Assembly (NCBI GenBank): GCA_964475545.1
Contig: CAYYXF010000002.1
Coordinates: forward strand, 1-49,404
Length of the DNA: 49,404 nt
Reading direction: 5' to 3'
Source of the DNA: DASPTR01 sp964475545
Lineage (GTDB): Archaea; Thermoproteota; Bathyarchaeia; Bathyarchaeales; Bathycorpusculaceae
The translations under genes and the position numbers were made by a program. Positions 24,087 to 33,373 of this stretch are shown piece after piece (positions within the stretch are counted from its first letter, which is position 1; each line of letters begins with the position of its first letter). The notes below the pieces were generated by a model. That model did not search any database. It was given only the letters and a program-made list of their open reading frames with translations, and had not been told where the DNA came from.

Positions 24087-26258
24087 ATGATTGTCATTTC
24101 CTGCTCGTTGGATTCCACTCTAAAGCAAGCGAAGCTTCAGGGGAATCTTCGCGCCTTAGCAGAAAGGTATCGAATGTTCAGAACATTCGATTATGTTACA
24201 GTGCTCACTCAAGACACACAGGATTTCACCGACGAACTTGCAGGAGTCGCACATGTGTCTTGCGCCCATTCAAGATTTGAAGCTGCAAGAAAGGTCTTCT
24301 CGAAGATGGGTTTTCTCAGATGGGTCTATTTTTCCTTCTCAAGTTTTCTTTGGTTAGTCCGCAATCGCCGACAAATCAACCTTCTGATCAGCGAAAATGT
24401 TGATTCCCCCTCACCGCTGATATTTTCCCTGCTGTTCAGAATTCCCTATTGCATTCACTACCGCTATGACGTTGCCACCCAGGTTAGAAGAGTCAACAAG
24501 CGCCGTTTGGAAGGCGTATTGCTTCTGTTTCTGGAGAGACTTGGTTTTAAGAGGGCCACGCTTGTGTGGGTGACTGCTGGGAACTTGGGTGAAAAAGCAA
24601 AGTCACTTGGCGCAAGAAAGGTTACTTGGGTACCAAACTGGATTGATTTCAGTGAAAAGCCCAAAAGCCGGGTTAGCAGACACGCGCCACCAACAGTCCT
24701 GTTTGTCGGACGCCTCCATCCAGTGAAACAGGCAGACGTGCTTATCAGAGCGTTTGCTCAGGTGCAAAAAGCACATCCTCAGGCAAGCTTGCAGATAATC
24801 GGCGATGGAGAAGAGCGGCAGAATCTTGAGACTCTCGCAAAAAAGCTTGAGCTCAACAGCCACGTGCACTTCTTAGGTTTCCAAGGTCGCGAAAAAGTAT
24901 TCAATGCGATGAGGCATTCAGACATTATCGTTTTGCCTTCAAAAATGGAAGGAAATCCCAGAGTGCTGTTAGAAGCCATGATGATGAAATTGCCCATAGT
25001 AGCAACAAATGCCCCTGGCATAAGGGATATCGTGCAACATGCTAAGACTGGGCATCTGATTAGCGAGCCTACGCCGGAGAAGCTAGCGCTAGGCATGGAG
25101 TACGTCTTGGCAAACAGAGAATATGCAGTCACAATTGCGGAGAACGCCTTTCGATTTGCGAAGCAGCAGTTTTCCAAGAAGAATATCGTTGAGAATATCC
25201 GAAAGGATCTGGTATCAAATATACCTGGTTTTCGAGACAAAGCATCTCCGATTGGCCAAATCATTGCACGTGAAGAAAGACACTATTCATCTCTGTCTGT
25301 TATAATACCTGCGTACAATGCCGAAAAGACGCTGGAAAAATGCTTAGATTCTGTGATTCAAGCCTCTCCCACGGAAAAAGAAGTCATTGTTGTAGATGAC
25401 GGATCAACAGATCAAACCTGCAAGATAGCCTCGAATTTTCCAGTGAAGCTCCTGAGCTTCGACCAGAACAGGGGCCAGTCAGCCGCAAAGAACTATGGTT
25501 TGGCGAAAGCCAAAGGGGAAATCGTGGCGTTTGTGGATTCTGACTGCGTTGTCGAACAAAATTACTTTGCGGAGCTTGCTTCAGCGCTTGAAAGGGCAGA
25601 AGGCAATCTAGGCGGTGTCGGCGGAGTCATCTATCCTCTGGAGAAAAACATGATCTCCGATAGTTTCCAAGTGAGGTTCTTCGGCTTCTCACCATCTGGT
25701 GAGACAAAGATCCGCGAAACAGATTGTCTAGGCGGTGGCGCTTCTGCCTACCTGAAAGAATCGTTGCTGAAAATCGGCGAGTTTGACATGAGCATCAAGG
25801 GCGGCGAGGATCTTGACATGTGTATTCGGCTTCGAAAGGCTGGGTACAAACTTCTTCTGGTCCCATCCGCCAAGTCTTATCACCTCCATCCGAGCTCGAT
25901 AAGACAACTCGTGAAAAAGTGGTTTCATTATGGGCAGTCACTCGTTGAGGTGGCACATAAGAACAATCTAAAGAAGGATATAATTCTGTCTTGGGGGTGG
26001 GTCTCTAGTTGCTTAGTGATTTGTACGGCCGCACTTTATACTGGACAACCTCTTGTTTGGCTGCTATTTGCGTTGACTTTCTGTTTGCCATGGATTCTCA
26101 ATTATGGCTGGCAAACAGCCGAATTTTGGATTCGCAGCCGAAAAATCAGATATTTGGCGTTACCCCTAATCCATCAGGTCGTGATTCTGTCTCGTTCACT
26201 AGGAGTCATGGCCGCAACGCTTACCCAACTGTCCAAGACTAAGAAGGATTTGTCTTGA
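24087..26258 (+). CDS. Two-domain glycosyltransferase: GT4 fused to GT2
   Basis: A 723-residue protein carrying two complete glycosyltransferases. Residues about 1-385 are a GT4 (GT-B) unit, with VLFVGRLHPVKQADVLI and the EX7E block VLLEAMMMKLPIVATN. Residues about 400-630 are a GT2 (GT-A) unit, with LSVIIPAYNAEKTLEKCL, VVDDGSTDQT, FVDSDCVV (the DxD metal site near 483) and GGEDLDMCIRL. Hydrophobic helices follow (about 635-675 and 690-713) and would hold it to the membrane. The ORF is uninterrupted. The two activities probably add successive sugars to one growing chain. It lies 18 bases after the membrane protein gene. Confidence 0.88.
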   Translation: MIVISCSLDSTLKQAKLQGNLRALAERYRMFRTFDYVTVLTQDTQDFTDELAGVAHVSCAHSRFEAARKVFSKMGFLRWVYFSFSSFLWLVRNRRQINLLISENVDSPSPLIFSLLFRIPYCIHYRYDVATQVRRVNKRRLEGVLLLFLERLGFKRATLVWVTAGNLGEKAKSLGARKVTWVPNWIDFSEKPKSRVSRHAPPTVLFVGRLHPVKQADVLIRAFAQVQKAHPQASLQIIGDGEERQNLETLAKKLELNSHVHFLGFQGREKVFNAMRHSDIIVLPSKMEGNPRVLLEAMMMKLPIVATNAPGIRDIVQHAKTGHLISEPTPEKLALGMEYVLANREYAVTIAENAFRFAKQQFSKKNIVENIRKDLVSNIPGFRDKASPIGQIIAREERHYSSLSVIIPAYNAEKTLEKCLDSVIQASPTEKEVIVVDDGSTDQTCKIASNFPVKLLSFDQNRGQSAAKNYGLAKAKGEIVAFVDSDCVVEQNYFAELASALERAEGNLGGVGGVIYPLEKNMISDSFQVRFFGFSPSGETKIRETDCLGGGASAYLKESLLKIGEFDMSIKGGEDLDMCIRLRKAGYKLLLVPSAKSYHLHPSSIRQLVKKWFHYGQSLVEVAHKNNLKKDIILSWGWVSSCLVICTAALYTGQPLVWLLFALTFCLPWILNYGWQTAEFWIRSRKIRYLALPLIHQVVILSRSLGVMAATLTQLSKTKKDLS

Positions 26259-26402
26259 AAAGCCAGCTGATACAGTCACGTGCACAAGGCCCAGTTCGCC
26301 TCACGCACTACTCAATGGCGCTATATCCGCGTTCCCTTGCCTTGCGACACTGCAAGAAATGATAGGAGAACAGCAAAGATCGATTCTGCTTCGGTGATTC
26401 AA

Positions 26403-27464
26403 ATGCATGTCGAGGAATTAAGAAACGAAAGTGAATGGGAAGACTTCGTAAAGAATATCCCTGAAGCAACATTCTACCATACCATAAAATGGAAAAAAAT
26501 AATCGAGAAATCATTTGGCTTTGTTCCTGCGTACTTCACTGTTAAAGATCAGGGAGAAGTTGCTGGGGTTTGCCCAGGTTTCATTACAGCTCCCTGGTTG
26601 TTGCGCACATACAATTCTCTGCCTAACTCAGACTATGGCGGTCCACTGTTCAATAATGCCCACCTAGTCAAAGGAAGGACATGTCTACGTGATTTCCTAG
26701 CGAAATATTGCTCCGAGAACCAGATTTCGCATGCGAAACTCTGCTTCCTAGGCGATGTTCCAAAGCAATTCTCAGATGTACCTTTCACCTGCACAGATCG
26801 GAGCAAGGGAATAGTCGAAATAGATCTGAAAGCCACCCCATCTGAGTTCATATGGACGAACTTGCTTTCAAGGAAAATACGTCAGATAACTAGGCATTTC
26901 GAGAAGGACAGCTTCAGACTCGAAGAAATACGCTCTAAATCGGGCCTGAAAGAATTCTATTCTCTATACCACACCAACATGAGGCACATCCATGCCCCCG
27001 CATACTCCTACAGTCACTTCGAGAACATGTGGAACATGCTACCGTCGCAGGAATTTCGTGTCTGGCTCATTAGAGGCAACCAAAACATAGGTGGAAGTGC
27101 ATGTTTCGTCCACGGAGAAAGACTTTATCTGGTTTACGCCGGAATCAATCGGAAGCTTGACTTGCGCAGATACAATGTCACGCCTTATCTATGTTGGAAC
27201 CTGATTAGGTGGGCTGAGGAGCATGGACTCCGATACGTTTCGATGGGATCGACTCCATCTGACCCTACAAACACCTACCATCATCTGAAGATGCGTTTCG
27301 GAGCAAAGTTCCTCCAACAGGACACTGCGCTTGTGCCCTTCGATTACAGCGCAAGAACCCTTCTTACTGTTAGAAGTAAAGCCGTCTCAGGTTGGAAAGC
27401 TGTTAGAGGCCTACTGCCTTCAAATTTCAGGATCCTGTTGGAACACAGACTATATCAATTGTAG
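26403..27464 (+). CDS. FemAB/GNAT-like transferase
   Basis: About 353 residues. The beginning (VEELRNESEWEDFVKNIPEATFYHTIKWKKII) and the second acetyltransferase-fold half (GGSACFVHGERLYLVYAG ... LRYVSMGST) match the double-GNAT FemAB-like family. In bacteria members join amino acids from aminoacyl-tRNA to cell-wall precursors, or occur in exopolysaccharide/PEP-CTERM loci. In an archaeon without murein the acceptor must be something else, perhaps a glycan or lipid-linked sugar. I chose the ATG at 26403 because GGTGAT precedes it at the right distance; the frame is open upstream to 26280. Confidence 0.75.
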   Translation: MHVEELRNESEWEDFVKNIPEATFYHTIKWKKIIEKSFGFVPAYFTVKDQGEVAGVCPGFITAPWLLRTYNSLPNSDYGGPLFNNAHLVKGRTCLRDFLAKYCSENQISHAKLCFLGDVPKQFSDVPFTCTDRSKGIVEIDLKATPSEFIWTNLLSRKIRQITRHFEKDSFRLEEIRSKSGLKEFYSLYHTNMRHIHAPAYSYSHFENMWNMLPSQEFRVWLIRGNQNIGGSACFVHGERLYLVYAGINRKLDLRRYNVTPYLCWNLIRWAEEHGLRYVSMGSTPSDPTNTYHHLKMRFGAKFLQQDTALVPFDYSARTLLTVRSKAVSGWKAVRGLLPSNFRILLEHRLYQL

Positions 27465-27514
27465 CAAGCAAATGCAAAGTTCGGCTAGCAGCACTTCTGG
27501 GGCATCCAGCAATC

Positions 27515-28432
27515 ATGTCAGACAGAGAGACAAAGCTAGAAAAGCCGCGGTTTCAAAGCCGATGCTTAGCTGGTCTGAGGGATAGAACGCGATCTTTTCT
27601 GATACTTAACAACAACGTGCTTTGGCATGAAATTGCCAGTCATAAGGTGCCGCTTGGAAAAGGAGCTCTAGTAGTCTCGATAGACATAGACGTCGGCAAC
27701 AGTGGCGTTGGAAAGTTGAACCATGGCAAGAACGATAGAAATGTAAACGCCCATCTCAGTGAGCGCGCGGTGGGGAAGTTTGAGGAAATCGCTGTTCCCC
27801 TCTTGGTCGAGTTCTTTGAAGAGACCCAGGTGCCTGCAACATTTGCCGTCAGAGGACAACTGCTCGAAGTTGATGCTTCATTGCTCAGCATCTTGCTCGA
27901 ATGTTCAGTTGAACACGACATTGCAGCTCATGGCTACTATCATAGGGAGTTTAGCAAGCTTTCAAAAGCCGATGCCGAAAAAGAGCTAGAAATGATTTCA
28001 CGGAGGATGAAAGAGTTCAACATTGCCCCGAGAACTTGGGTTTTTCCCCGAAACAGCGTTGCACACTTGGAATTACTTGAGGAACACGGTTATCTTTGCT
28101 ACAGAGGTAGGGGAGGCTTCTTAAGAAACGGAATGTATGTTGTCAGAAGAGGCAATTTGTACGACGTGCACCCGAGCCTGTTTATCAATCGAAATGCCAA
28201 CGTGCAATTGCTGAAGAAAATGTTGGACTTGTCAATCTCAAAAAGGGCACCATTTCACATGTGGTTTCACCCTCTTGATTTTGGTCCAGATATACAGAAC
28301 GTTGAGAGAAACATCAGCCGAACACTGCAACCATTCTTCAGTTACGCGAAGACCAAGGAGAAAGACGGCCTCTTAGCATTCCATACCATGCTGTCAGTAG
28401 TCGAGCAATTACAACGAGGCGCTGGAAATTGA
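27515..28432 (+). CDS. NodB-like polysaccharide deacetylase
   Basis: A 305-residue carbohydrate esterase family 4-like protein. Motif 1 is VVSIDIDVGN (metal and catalytic Asp), followed by VPATFAVRGQLLE. Motif 2 is HGYYHREF with both His ligands, then RTWVFPRNS in the place of motif 3, and HMWFHPLDF near the end for the late His motif. There is no signal peptide, so it acts in the cytoplasm or on the inner membrane face. It would remove an acetyl group from an N-acetylated sugar or repeat unit. It follows the FemAB-like gene by 50 bases, a pairing also known from bacterial exopolysaccharide loci. Confidence 0.82.
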   Translation: MSDRETKLEKPRFQSRCLAGLRDRTRSFLILNNNVLWHEIASHKVPLGKGALVVSIDIDVGNSGVGKLNHGKNDRNVNAHLSERAVGKFEEIAVPLLVEFFEETQVPATFAVRGQLLEVDASLLSILLECSVEHDIAAHGYYHREFSKLSKADAEKELEMISRRMKEFNIAPRTWVFPRNSVAHLELLEEHGYLCYRGRGGFLRNGMYVVRRGNLYDVHPSLFINRNANVQLLKKMLDLSISKRAPFHMWFHPLDFGPDIQNVERNISRTLQPFFSYAKTKEKDGLLAFHTMLSVVEQLQRGAGN

Positions 28433-28510
28433 GACGAAGCACCAAATCCCCAGAATTTCTCAGAATTTCATGTGCTGAATGTGCCACCAAAGAGTCGCAC
28501 AACTAACCAG

Positions 28511-28519
28511 TAAATATAG
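28511..28519 (+). promoter_or_regulatory. TATA-like box of the SDR gene at 28553
   Basis: TAAATATAG is centred about 38 bases before the ATG. The ATG has no clear Shine-Dalgarno sequence. It suggests a separate transcript for the epimerase-like gene. Confidence 0.45.
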
Positions 28520-28552
28520 TTTGCAATTGTAGTTGAGATAATTAATCACCGA

Positions 28553-29569
28553 ATGGGAGACAAGAAATTGAAACACAATAGAATCGGAATCGTTGGCGGA
28601 GCAGGCTTCATAGGGAGATCATTAGCAAAGCATTTGTCGAAATCGTTCAAAGTTAAAATACTTGACGTTCAAAGACCCTCGAAAGATCTGGAAGACTCTG
28701 TGGCTCACGCCCACTGTGATGTTAGAAACTATCAGGAAGTAGCAGAAGGCGTTTCTGACGTAGATCTAGTCATACACACTGCCATCATACAGATTCCTCT
28801 CATAAACGAATCCAAGTTTTTGGGTTATGAGGTCAATTTGCGCGGAACACAAAACATCTGTGAGGCAGTTGAAAAAAACCCTAGAATAAAAGGAATGATA
28901 CTAGCAGGCACTTGGCATACTATCGGCGAGAGAGATCTGCGAGGGATCGTCGATGAAGAATTCGGATTTCGACCAGACAAGGTTGAAGATAGAGCCAGAT
29001 TATACGCGCTTTCTAAGATGGCTCAAGAAGCAATTGTACGTTATTACGATGAAATGTCCACAAAGATCTATGGCATAATAAGAATGGGAACTGTTCTCGG
29101 CGAAGACATGCCACCCGACACTGCTGCGAGTATCTTCATAAAGAAAGGACTCAAGGGAGAACCAATCACTCCATTCAAACACAGCATGTACAGACCAATG
29201 CTATACGTGGATGTCAGAGACATCTGCAAAGCCTATGAAACCTACGCGTCAAAAATCTTGGGTGGAGCACCAAAAAAAGACGAAAGCAGCCTGTCTCACA
29301 TAGTTAATGTGTATTGCCCTCAACCGATAACTATTCTCGAACTTGCTGAAATCATAAAAAAGGCAATTATTGAACATACAAATGGGAAAGTCAGGCCAGA
29401 AGTGCAGATTATTGACAAAGGATTACCTCCTCTCTTCAACGAGGATGACAAGAGAAAGATAAAAGTGAATGTGGAAAAGGCCGTGGCCTTCTTAGGAGTG
29501 CGCAAGCTAAGAAGCCCTGAAGAGTCACTGAGCTGCTTAGTCAAGTCAAGATTAGAATACCCTCTTTGA
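28553..29569 (+). CDS. NAD-dependent epimerase/dehydratase (extended SDR)
   Basis: A 338-residue extended short-chain dehydrogenase. The NAD motif GGAGFIGRSLA lies at about residues 15-25, an acidic residue follows in ILDVQRP, and the active-site pair is Tyr151-x3-Lys155 (YALSK). GTWH occupies the place of the usual Ser/Thr region. It resembles nucleotide-sugar epimerases or dehydratases; the substrate cannot be told. It has its own TATA-like box and lies in the glycan region, so provision of a modified nucleotide sugar is the likely role. Confidence 0.8.
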   Translation: MGDKKLKHNRIGIVGGAGFIGRSLAKHLSKSFKVKILDVQRPSKDLEDSVAHAHCDVRNYQEVAEGVSDVDLVIHTAIIQIPLINESKFLGYEVNLRGTQNICEAVEKNPRIKGMILAGTWHTIGERDLRGIVDEEFGFRPDKVEDRARLYALSKMAQEAIVRYYDEMSTKIYGIIRMGTVLGEDMPPDTAASIFIKKGLKGEPITPFKHSMYRPMLYVDVRDICKAYETYASKILGGAPKKDESSLSHIVNVYCPQPITILELAEIIKKAIIEHTNGKVRPEVQIIDKGLPPLFNEDDKRKIKVNVEKAVAFLGVRKLRSPEESLSCLVKSRLEYPL

Positions 29570-30114
29570 AGAGCCTCTGCGACAACTGCAATCAGCAGTT
29601 GAGCACAGCTTCTCTTCTTGGAGTTAGTTATCAATGCCTCCTTCAAGTCGAAAACAGTCGGTGGAAGACAGATCCCCGAGTGTGAGAGCTGGGTCAGCAT
29701 ACATCGTAGACGAAGATAATTTCGCAAGTTGAAGCGCACTCCCAGTGAGGGCAGGGCGTATCCCCAGACAGCGTATCGTTATTCGAAGTATTGGGGAATA
29801 TTACATACCAGACTATATAGTTTCGTGGCCAAGTCTATTCAATGAAATTGGAATAATGCTGATTGAACATATGCAGCCATGGTGACCATCCGGATGACAG
29901 CCACATTTGTGCAAGTCTGTATTTCTCGTCGCCACATGCGGAGCGCCCGTTTTCTTGGCCCGAAGAGCACCGAACAAAACAGGCCACTTAGGCAATATCG
30001 CGAATCACCTTTGATCAACCGAAAATTGCCCAGCCTAAAACGTTCTGGAGACAGAAAACGAAACATCCACCACAGAAACCAAGATTTCAGAAAAGCCCTG
30101 AGGAGACGACCAAA
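29570..30114. other. Long leader region upstream of the beta-helix gene, no gene seen
   Basis: About 545 bases with no frame of protein character on either strand. TATA-like stretches occur at 29811-29820 (GACTATATAG) and near 29790. The segment may hold a long 5' leader, decayed sequence or an unrecognised RNA. AGGAG at 30101-30105 serves the next gene. Confidence 0.4.
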
Positions 30115-31803
30115 TTGAAAAAGAAGATGTATGCGGGCCTCATATTCCTCTTGCTTTCTGCAAGTATGCCTGTAGCCTTGTGGAAGCTGTCGGCGAAGGC
30201 CGAGTCGGTCTTGATTTACATCAGATCTGACGGATCTGTGAACCCTCCTGCTGCGCCGATTCAACAGTCAGGCGATCTATATACGTTCACAGCCAACATA
30301 TCCGGTTTCGTCTTCGTGCAGAAAGACGATATATCCATAGATGGTAATGGCAATTGGCTTCAGGGGAATGGCGCCGGCTATGGATTTGACCTGACTGGCC
30401 GTAATAATGTGACAATAATGAACTGTAGCATCAAGGGTTTCTGCGTTGGCATTCACACGTATTTCTCATCAAATGTGGTGCTCATGAACAATCATGTTGG
30501 ATTGAATGAAGGCGGCGGATTTCAGATTCTTTCTTCTCAAGGGGCTCACATGATCAATAATGAATTGACACGCAATGGAGGAAACGCCATCTGGGTTAGC
30601 GCGTCGAATGAGATTATCATTTCAGGCAATCTGGTGACGGACAATTATGCTGGCATTACAATAGTTGCTTCATCTGTCTTCATGAGAAACAACAGCATCA
30701 GCAGAAACAGTTACAACTTCGGAGTTGAAGGGGAAGTTTTTTCACATTTTGTGAGTGACATAGACACATCAAACACTATCAATAACAGACCCATCTATTA
30801 CTTGATGAACAGCGGAAACATGGAGATCCCGCCTAACGCAGGGTACGTTGCAGCTATCAATTCGACCGGCATTATCATCAGAAACCTGACTCTGGTCAAC
30901 AACGAAAACGGTGTCTTGCTTGGTTTCAGTTCCAACTCAATTGTGGAAAACGTTTCAGCGTCAAGCAATAATTATGGTATACAGCTTTTCGAATCATCAA
31001 ACAACAGCATTACCAATTGCAGTTTGCAAACCAATTACTGCGCTATCAGGGTTCAGAACTCCACGAACAATAATATAACGTGGAACCAAGTTATCAGCAA
31101 TTGGTATGGTATCAGACTCATAGAATCATCAGGCAACAGGGTATACCACAACAGTTTCTCCAGCTACACAAAGCAGGCGGACGCGGATCCTGATAGCACA
31201 GATATTTGGGACGATGGCTATCCCGCCGGCGGTAATCACTGGAGCGACTATGAAGGCGTCGATTTGAATCAAGGATACTACCAGAACATGACCGGAAGTG
31301 ATGGAATCGGAGATACACCTTACGTGATCAACACAATTAATCGAGACAACTTTCCACTCATGGAATCATGGAATCCCAAAGAGGACAAGACACCACCGAA
31401 GATTAACGATCTATCTCGCACGCCAAACTCCGATGTTCCAGCGGGTCAAGAAGTAACTGTGAGAGCCAATGTGACGGATGCACAGAGCGGCGTCAAAAAT
31501 GTGACATTATCGTATAGACAGGACAATGCCAGCTCTTGGAATGATCTCCAAATGTACTACAACGCAACGTTTGGTTTGTACGACGCTGTTATTCCTAGTC
31601 AACTGAACCAGACATCGGTGTTCTACAAGATCGCGGCCTTCGACAATGCTGGAAACATGGCGTCGGAAAACAATGCTGGGCAGTATTATGTTTACAACGT
31701 AACGCCAGAACAATGGACGCTGACGGCCTTGTTCTTCTTAATGACCGTATCGGCTCTTGTTGCATCGATGAAAAGGAAACATGACACAGCGCGCGCGCTT
31801 TGA
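30115..31803 (+). CDS. Membrane-anchored right-handed beta-helix protein (NosD/CASH-like)
   Basis: A 562-residue surface protein. It has an N-terminal signal or anchor (about 3-20). A long right-handed parallel beta-helix follows (about 60-370), with repeated N-N-x-I and N-S-I units such as NNSISRN, NSIVEN and NNSITN. The NosD-type end block NHWSDYEG is present. After it comes an Ig/fibronectin-like domain (about 395-515) opening with DKTPPKI, one C-terminal transmembrane helix (about 530-550) and a basic tail. The many Asn-x-Ser/Thr sites suggest glycosylation. Beta-helices of this class bind or cut polysaccharides. The start is TTG, supported by AGGAG nine bases before it. Confidence 0.8.
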   Translation: MKKKMYAGLIFLLLSASMPVALWKLSAKAESVLIYIRSDGSVNPPAAPIQQSGDLYTFTANISGFVFVQKDDISIDGNGNWLQGNGAGYGFDLTGRNNVTIMNCSIKGFCVGIHTYFSSNVVLMNNHVGLNEGGGFQILSSQGAHMINNELTRNGGNAIWVSASNEIIISGNLVTDNYAGITIVASSVFMRNNSISRNSYNFGVEGEVFSHFVSDIDTSNTINNRPIYYLMNSGNMEIPPNAGYVAAINSTGIIIRNLTLVNNENGVLLGFSSNSIVENVSASSNNYGIQLFESSNNSITNCSLQTNYCAIRVQNSTNNNITWNQVISNWYGIRLIESSGNRVYHNSFSSYTKQADADPDSTDIWDDGYPAGGNHWSDYEGVDLNQGYYQNMTGSDGIGDTPYVINTINRDNFPLMESWNPKEDKTPPKINDLSRTPNSDVPAGQEVTVRANVTDAQSGVKNVTLSYRQDNASSWNDLQMYYNATFGLYDAVIPSQLNQTSVFYKIAAFDNAGNMASENNAGQYYVYNVTPEQWTLTALFFLMTVSALVASMKRKHDTARAL

Positions 31804-31914
31804 TTGTTGCCATGTCCGTTGCACCAGACGTGTTAGACCGAGATTGGAGTGACATCATCGGATCAAAAGTGGACCGCTTTAAACGGTGAATATGACTCAA
31901 CCCGGCAGAATGAG

Positions 31915-32742
31915 ATGGTTATGCAGAAGCCCAGAAAAACACCTGCGAGAAGAGAAACAGAGCACCTGTTCACCATAAACATCACTGCTGCAAAGGTTTT
32001 GGGCTGGTCTATGCTTTGCTTTGGCCTCGTCGTCCTAACAGCATCTATGGCATATGCTTCTAGTGCACTTGCTTTCATAGGCTTAGGATTAGTGTTTTGG
32101 GGTGCTATCATAACCTACATCCAAACTGAGGACTACGTGAAAATGTCATTGCTTGATGCCACGGCTCTACCATCATTTGAAACGCTTGGTCGGATCATCA
32201 AAGAACTCAACTACAAAGGCAACGCAGTGCATCTGCCATCGAATTACATCAAAGGTTCAGAAACCAAAGTCTACATACCTAAACAGAAGAACATAGTGGT
32301 GCCGACAGCAGAAGAGATCCAGAATGGGGAAGACCATCTCTTCATCAAAAAGCCGAAGGGCATTCTGATAATGCCTCCTGGCAGAGGAGTTGTGCGTCTC
32401 CTTGAAAAAACGCTTAAGAAGAGCTTTGCCAAAACAGACATGAAACATCTGCGGGGAGAATTGCTGAAAGTCTTAACCAAGGATTTGGAGATTGCACAAG
32501 CCTTCGAGTTTGAAGCTGAAAATAACACAGTTCGTATCGGAGTAAGAAGCTCAGCTTATAGGAGCTTGCTCAAAGATATCACTAACCTGTCAAGCTTCCC
32601 CAATAGCTTGGGCTGTCCATTGAGTAGCGCCATTGCTTGTGTTCTGGCTGAGGCATCTGAGAAACCAGTGGCGATAAAGAACTGGCATACAAGCGACGAC
32701 GGTAACGAACTACAGGTAGAGTATTTGATTCTGAAGGAGTAG
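31915..32742 (+). CDS. Membrane protein of unknown function
   Basis: About 275 residues. Two close transmembrane helices (about 28-75) are followed by a cytoplasmic or external alpha/beta domain of 200 residues with KVYIPKQKNIVVP and ILIMPPGRGVVRLLE. I do not recognise the family. I chose the ATG at 31915 because a TATA-like CTTTAAAC lies 33 bases upstream; the frame is open back to a GTG at 31849. It starts a row of small membrane genes ending at 35.3 kb. Confidence 0.6.
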   Translation: MVMQKPRKTPARRETEHLFTINITAAKVLGWSMLCFGLVVLTASMAYASSALAFIGLGLVFWGAIITYIQTEDYVKMSLLDATALPSFETLGRIIKELNYKGNAVHLPSNYIKGSETKVYIPKQKNIVVPTAEEIQNGEDHLFIKKPKGILIMPPGRGVVRLLEKTLKKSFAKTDMKHLRGELLKVLTKDLEIAQAFEFEAENNTVRIGVRSSAYRSLLKDITNLSSFPNSLGCPLSSAIACVLAEASEKPVAIKNWHTSDDGNELQVEYLILKE

Positions 32743-32751
32743 CTTCAGGCC

Positions 32752-32961
32752 ATGATTTTTCCCCTAGGCATTTCAGATCTGACACTGCTACTTGCCGTAA
32801 CAGCTTTGATTCTAGTCCTTACATCAGAACTGATTTCAGAGTTCTATGGCAAAATAAACGTGTTCATCAGCAAGAAAAGGGTGAGGAACGCCGCAATAGT
32901 CTTTTCAATCCTTTTCATGATAAGTCTAACCATAAAGCTGACCAACGTATTTGCTATTTAG
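32752..32961 (+). CDS. Small membrane protein
   Basis: A 69-residue protein with two predicted transmembrane helices (about 7-27 and 46-66) joined by a basic loop INVFISKKRVRNA. AAGGAG lies before the ATG inside the end of the preceding gene, so the two are co-expressed. No family recognised. Confidence 0.55.
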   Translation: MIFPLGISDLTLLLAVTALILVLTSELISEFYGKINVFISKKRVRNAAIVFSILFMISLTIKLTNVFAI

Positions 32962-33019
32962 TTCGGAAAAAATAATTGTTCATCGCCAGTTCAATATTCT
33001 TGTCGAAGGTCGTGTTTTG

Positions 33020-33373
33020 ATGGTGAAGTACAGAGGCAGGCTAGAGATTATAGTTGATGTTCTGGGCACTGCCCTTAATGGCGCAACTAAGACCAAAGTA
33101 ATGTACGCTGCAAACCTGAGTTACAAACTCCTCGAAAAATACCTGAGGGAGACCATTGAGCTAGGATTCATGTCTTTTGGCCACAACGGTTATGAAGTTA
33201 CTGAGAAAGGAAAGACTTTTCTAGAAAAATACAAGGATTTTTCAGGCAGATACTTAGAAATTGGGGATCGGGTTCAGAAGATGATGCTTGAACGAGAAGC
33301 CCTTGAAAGAATGTGCGAGCCAGCAAAAGGAACCAATTCAAGACATGGTTCATTTAGGAGGAACCGCATATGA
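33020..33373 (+). CDS. Archaeal winged-helix protein (paralogue of the 18.2 kb gene)
   Basis: A 117-residue winged-helix protein, colinear with the one at 18189-18542. It shares YRGRLEIIVDVL, KVMYAANLSYKLLEKYL, NGYEVTEKGKTFLEKYKDF and the tail ERMCEPAKG. I chose the ATG at 33020, which gives the same N-terminus and length as the paralogue. Its stop overlaps the next start (ATATGA). It probably regulates the membrane and DUF1616 genes behind it, or the glycan region as a whole. Confidence 0.8.
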   Translation: MVKYRGRLEIIVDVLGTALNGATKTKVMYAANLSYKLLEKYLRETIELGFMSFGHNGYEVTEKGKTFLEKYKDFSGRYLEIGDRVQKMMLEREALERMCEPAKGTNSRHGSFRRNRI

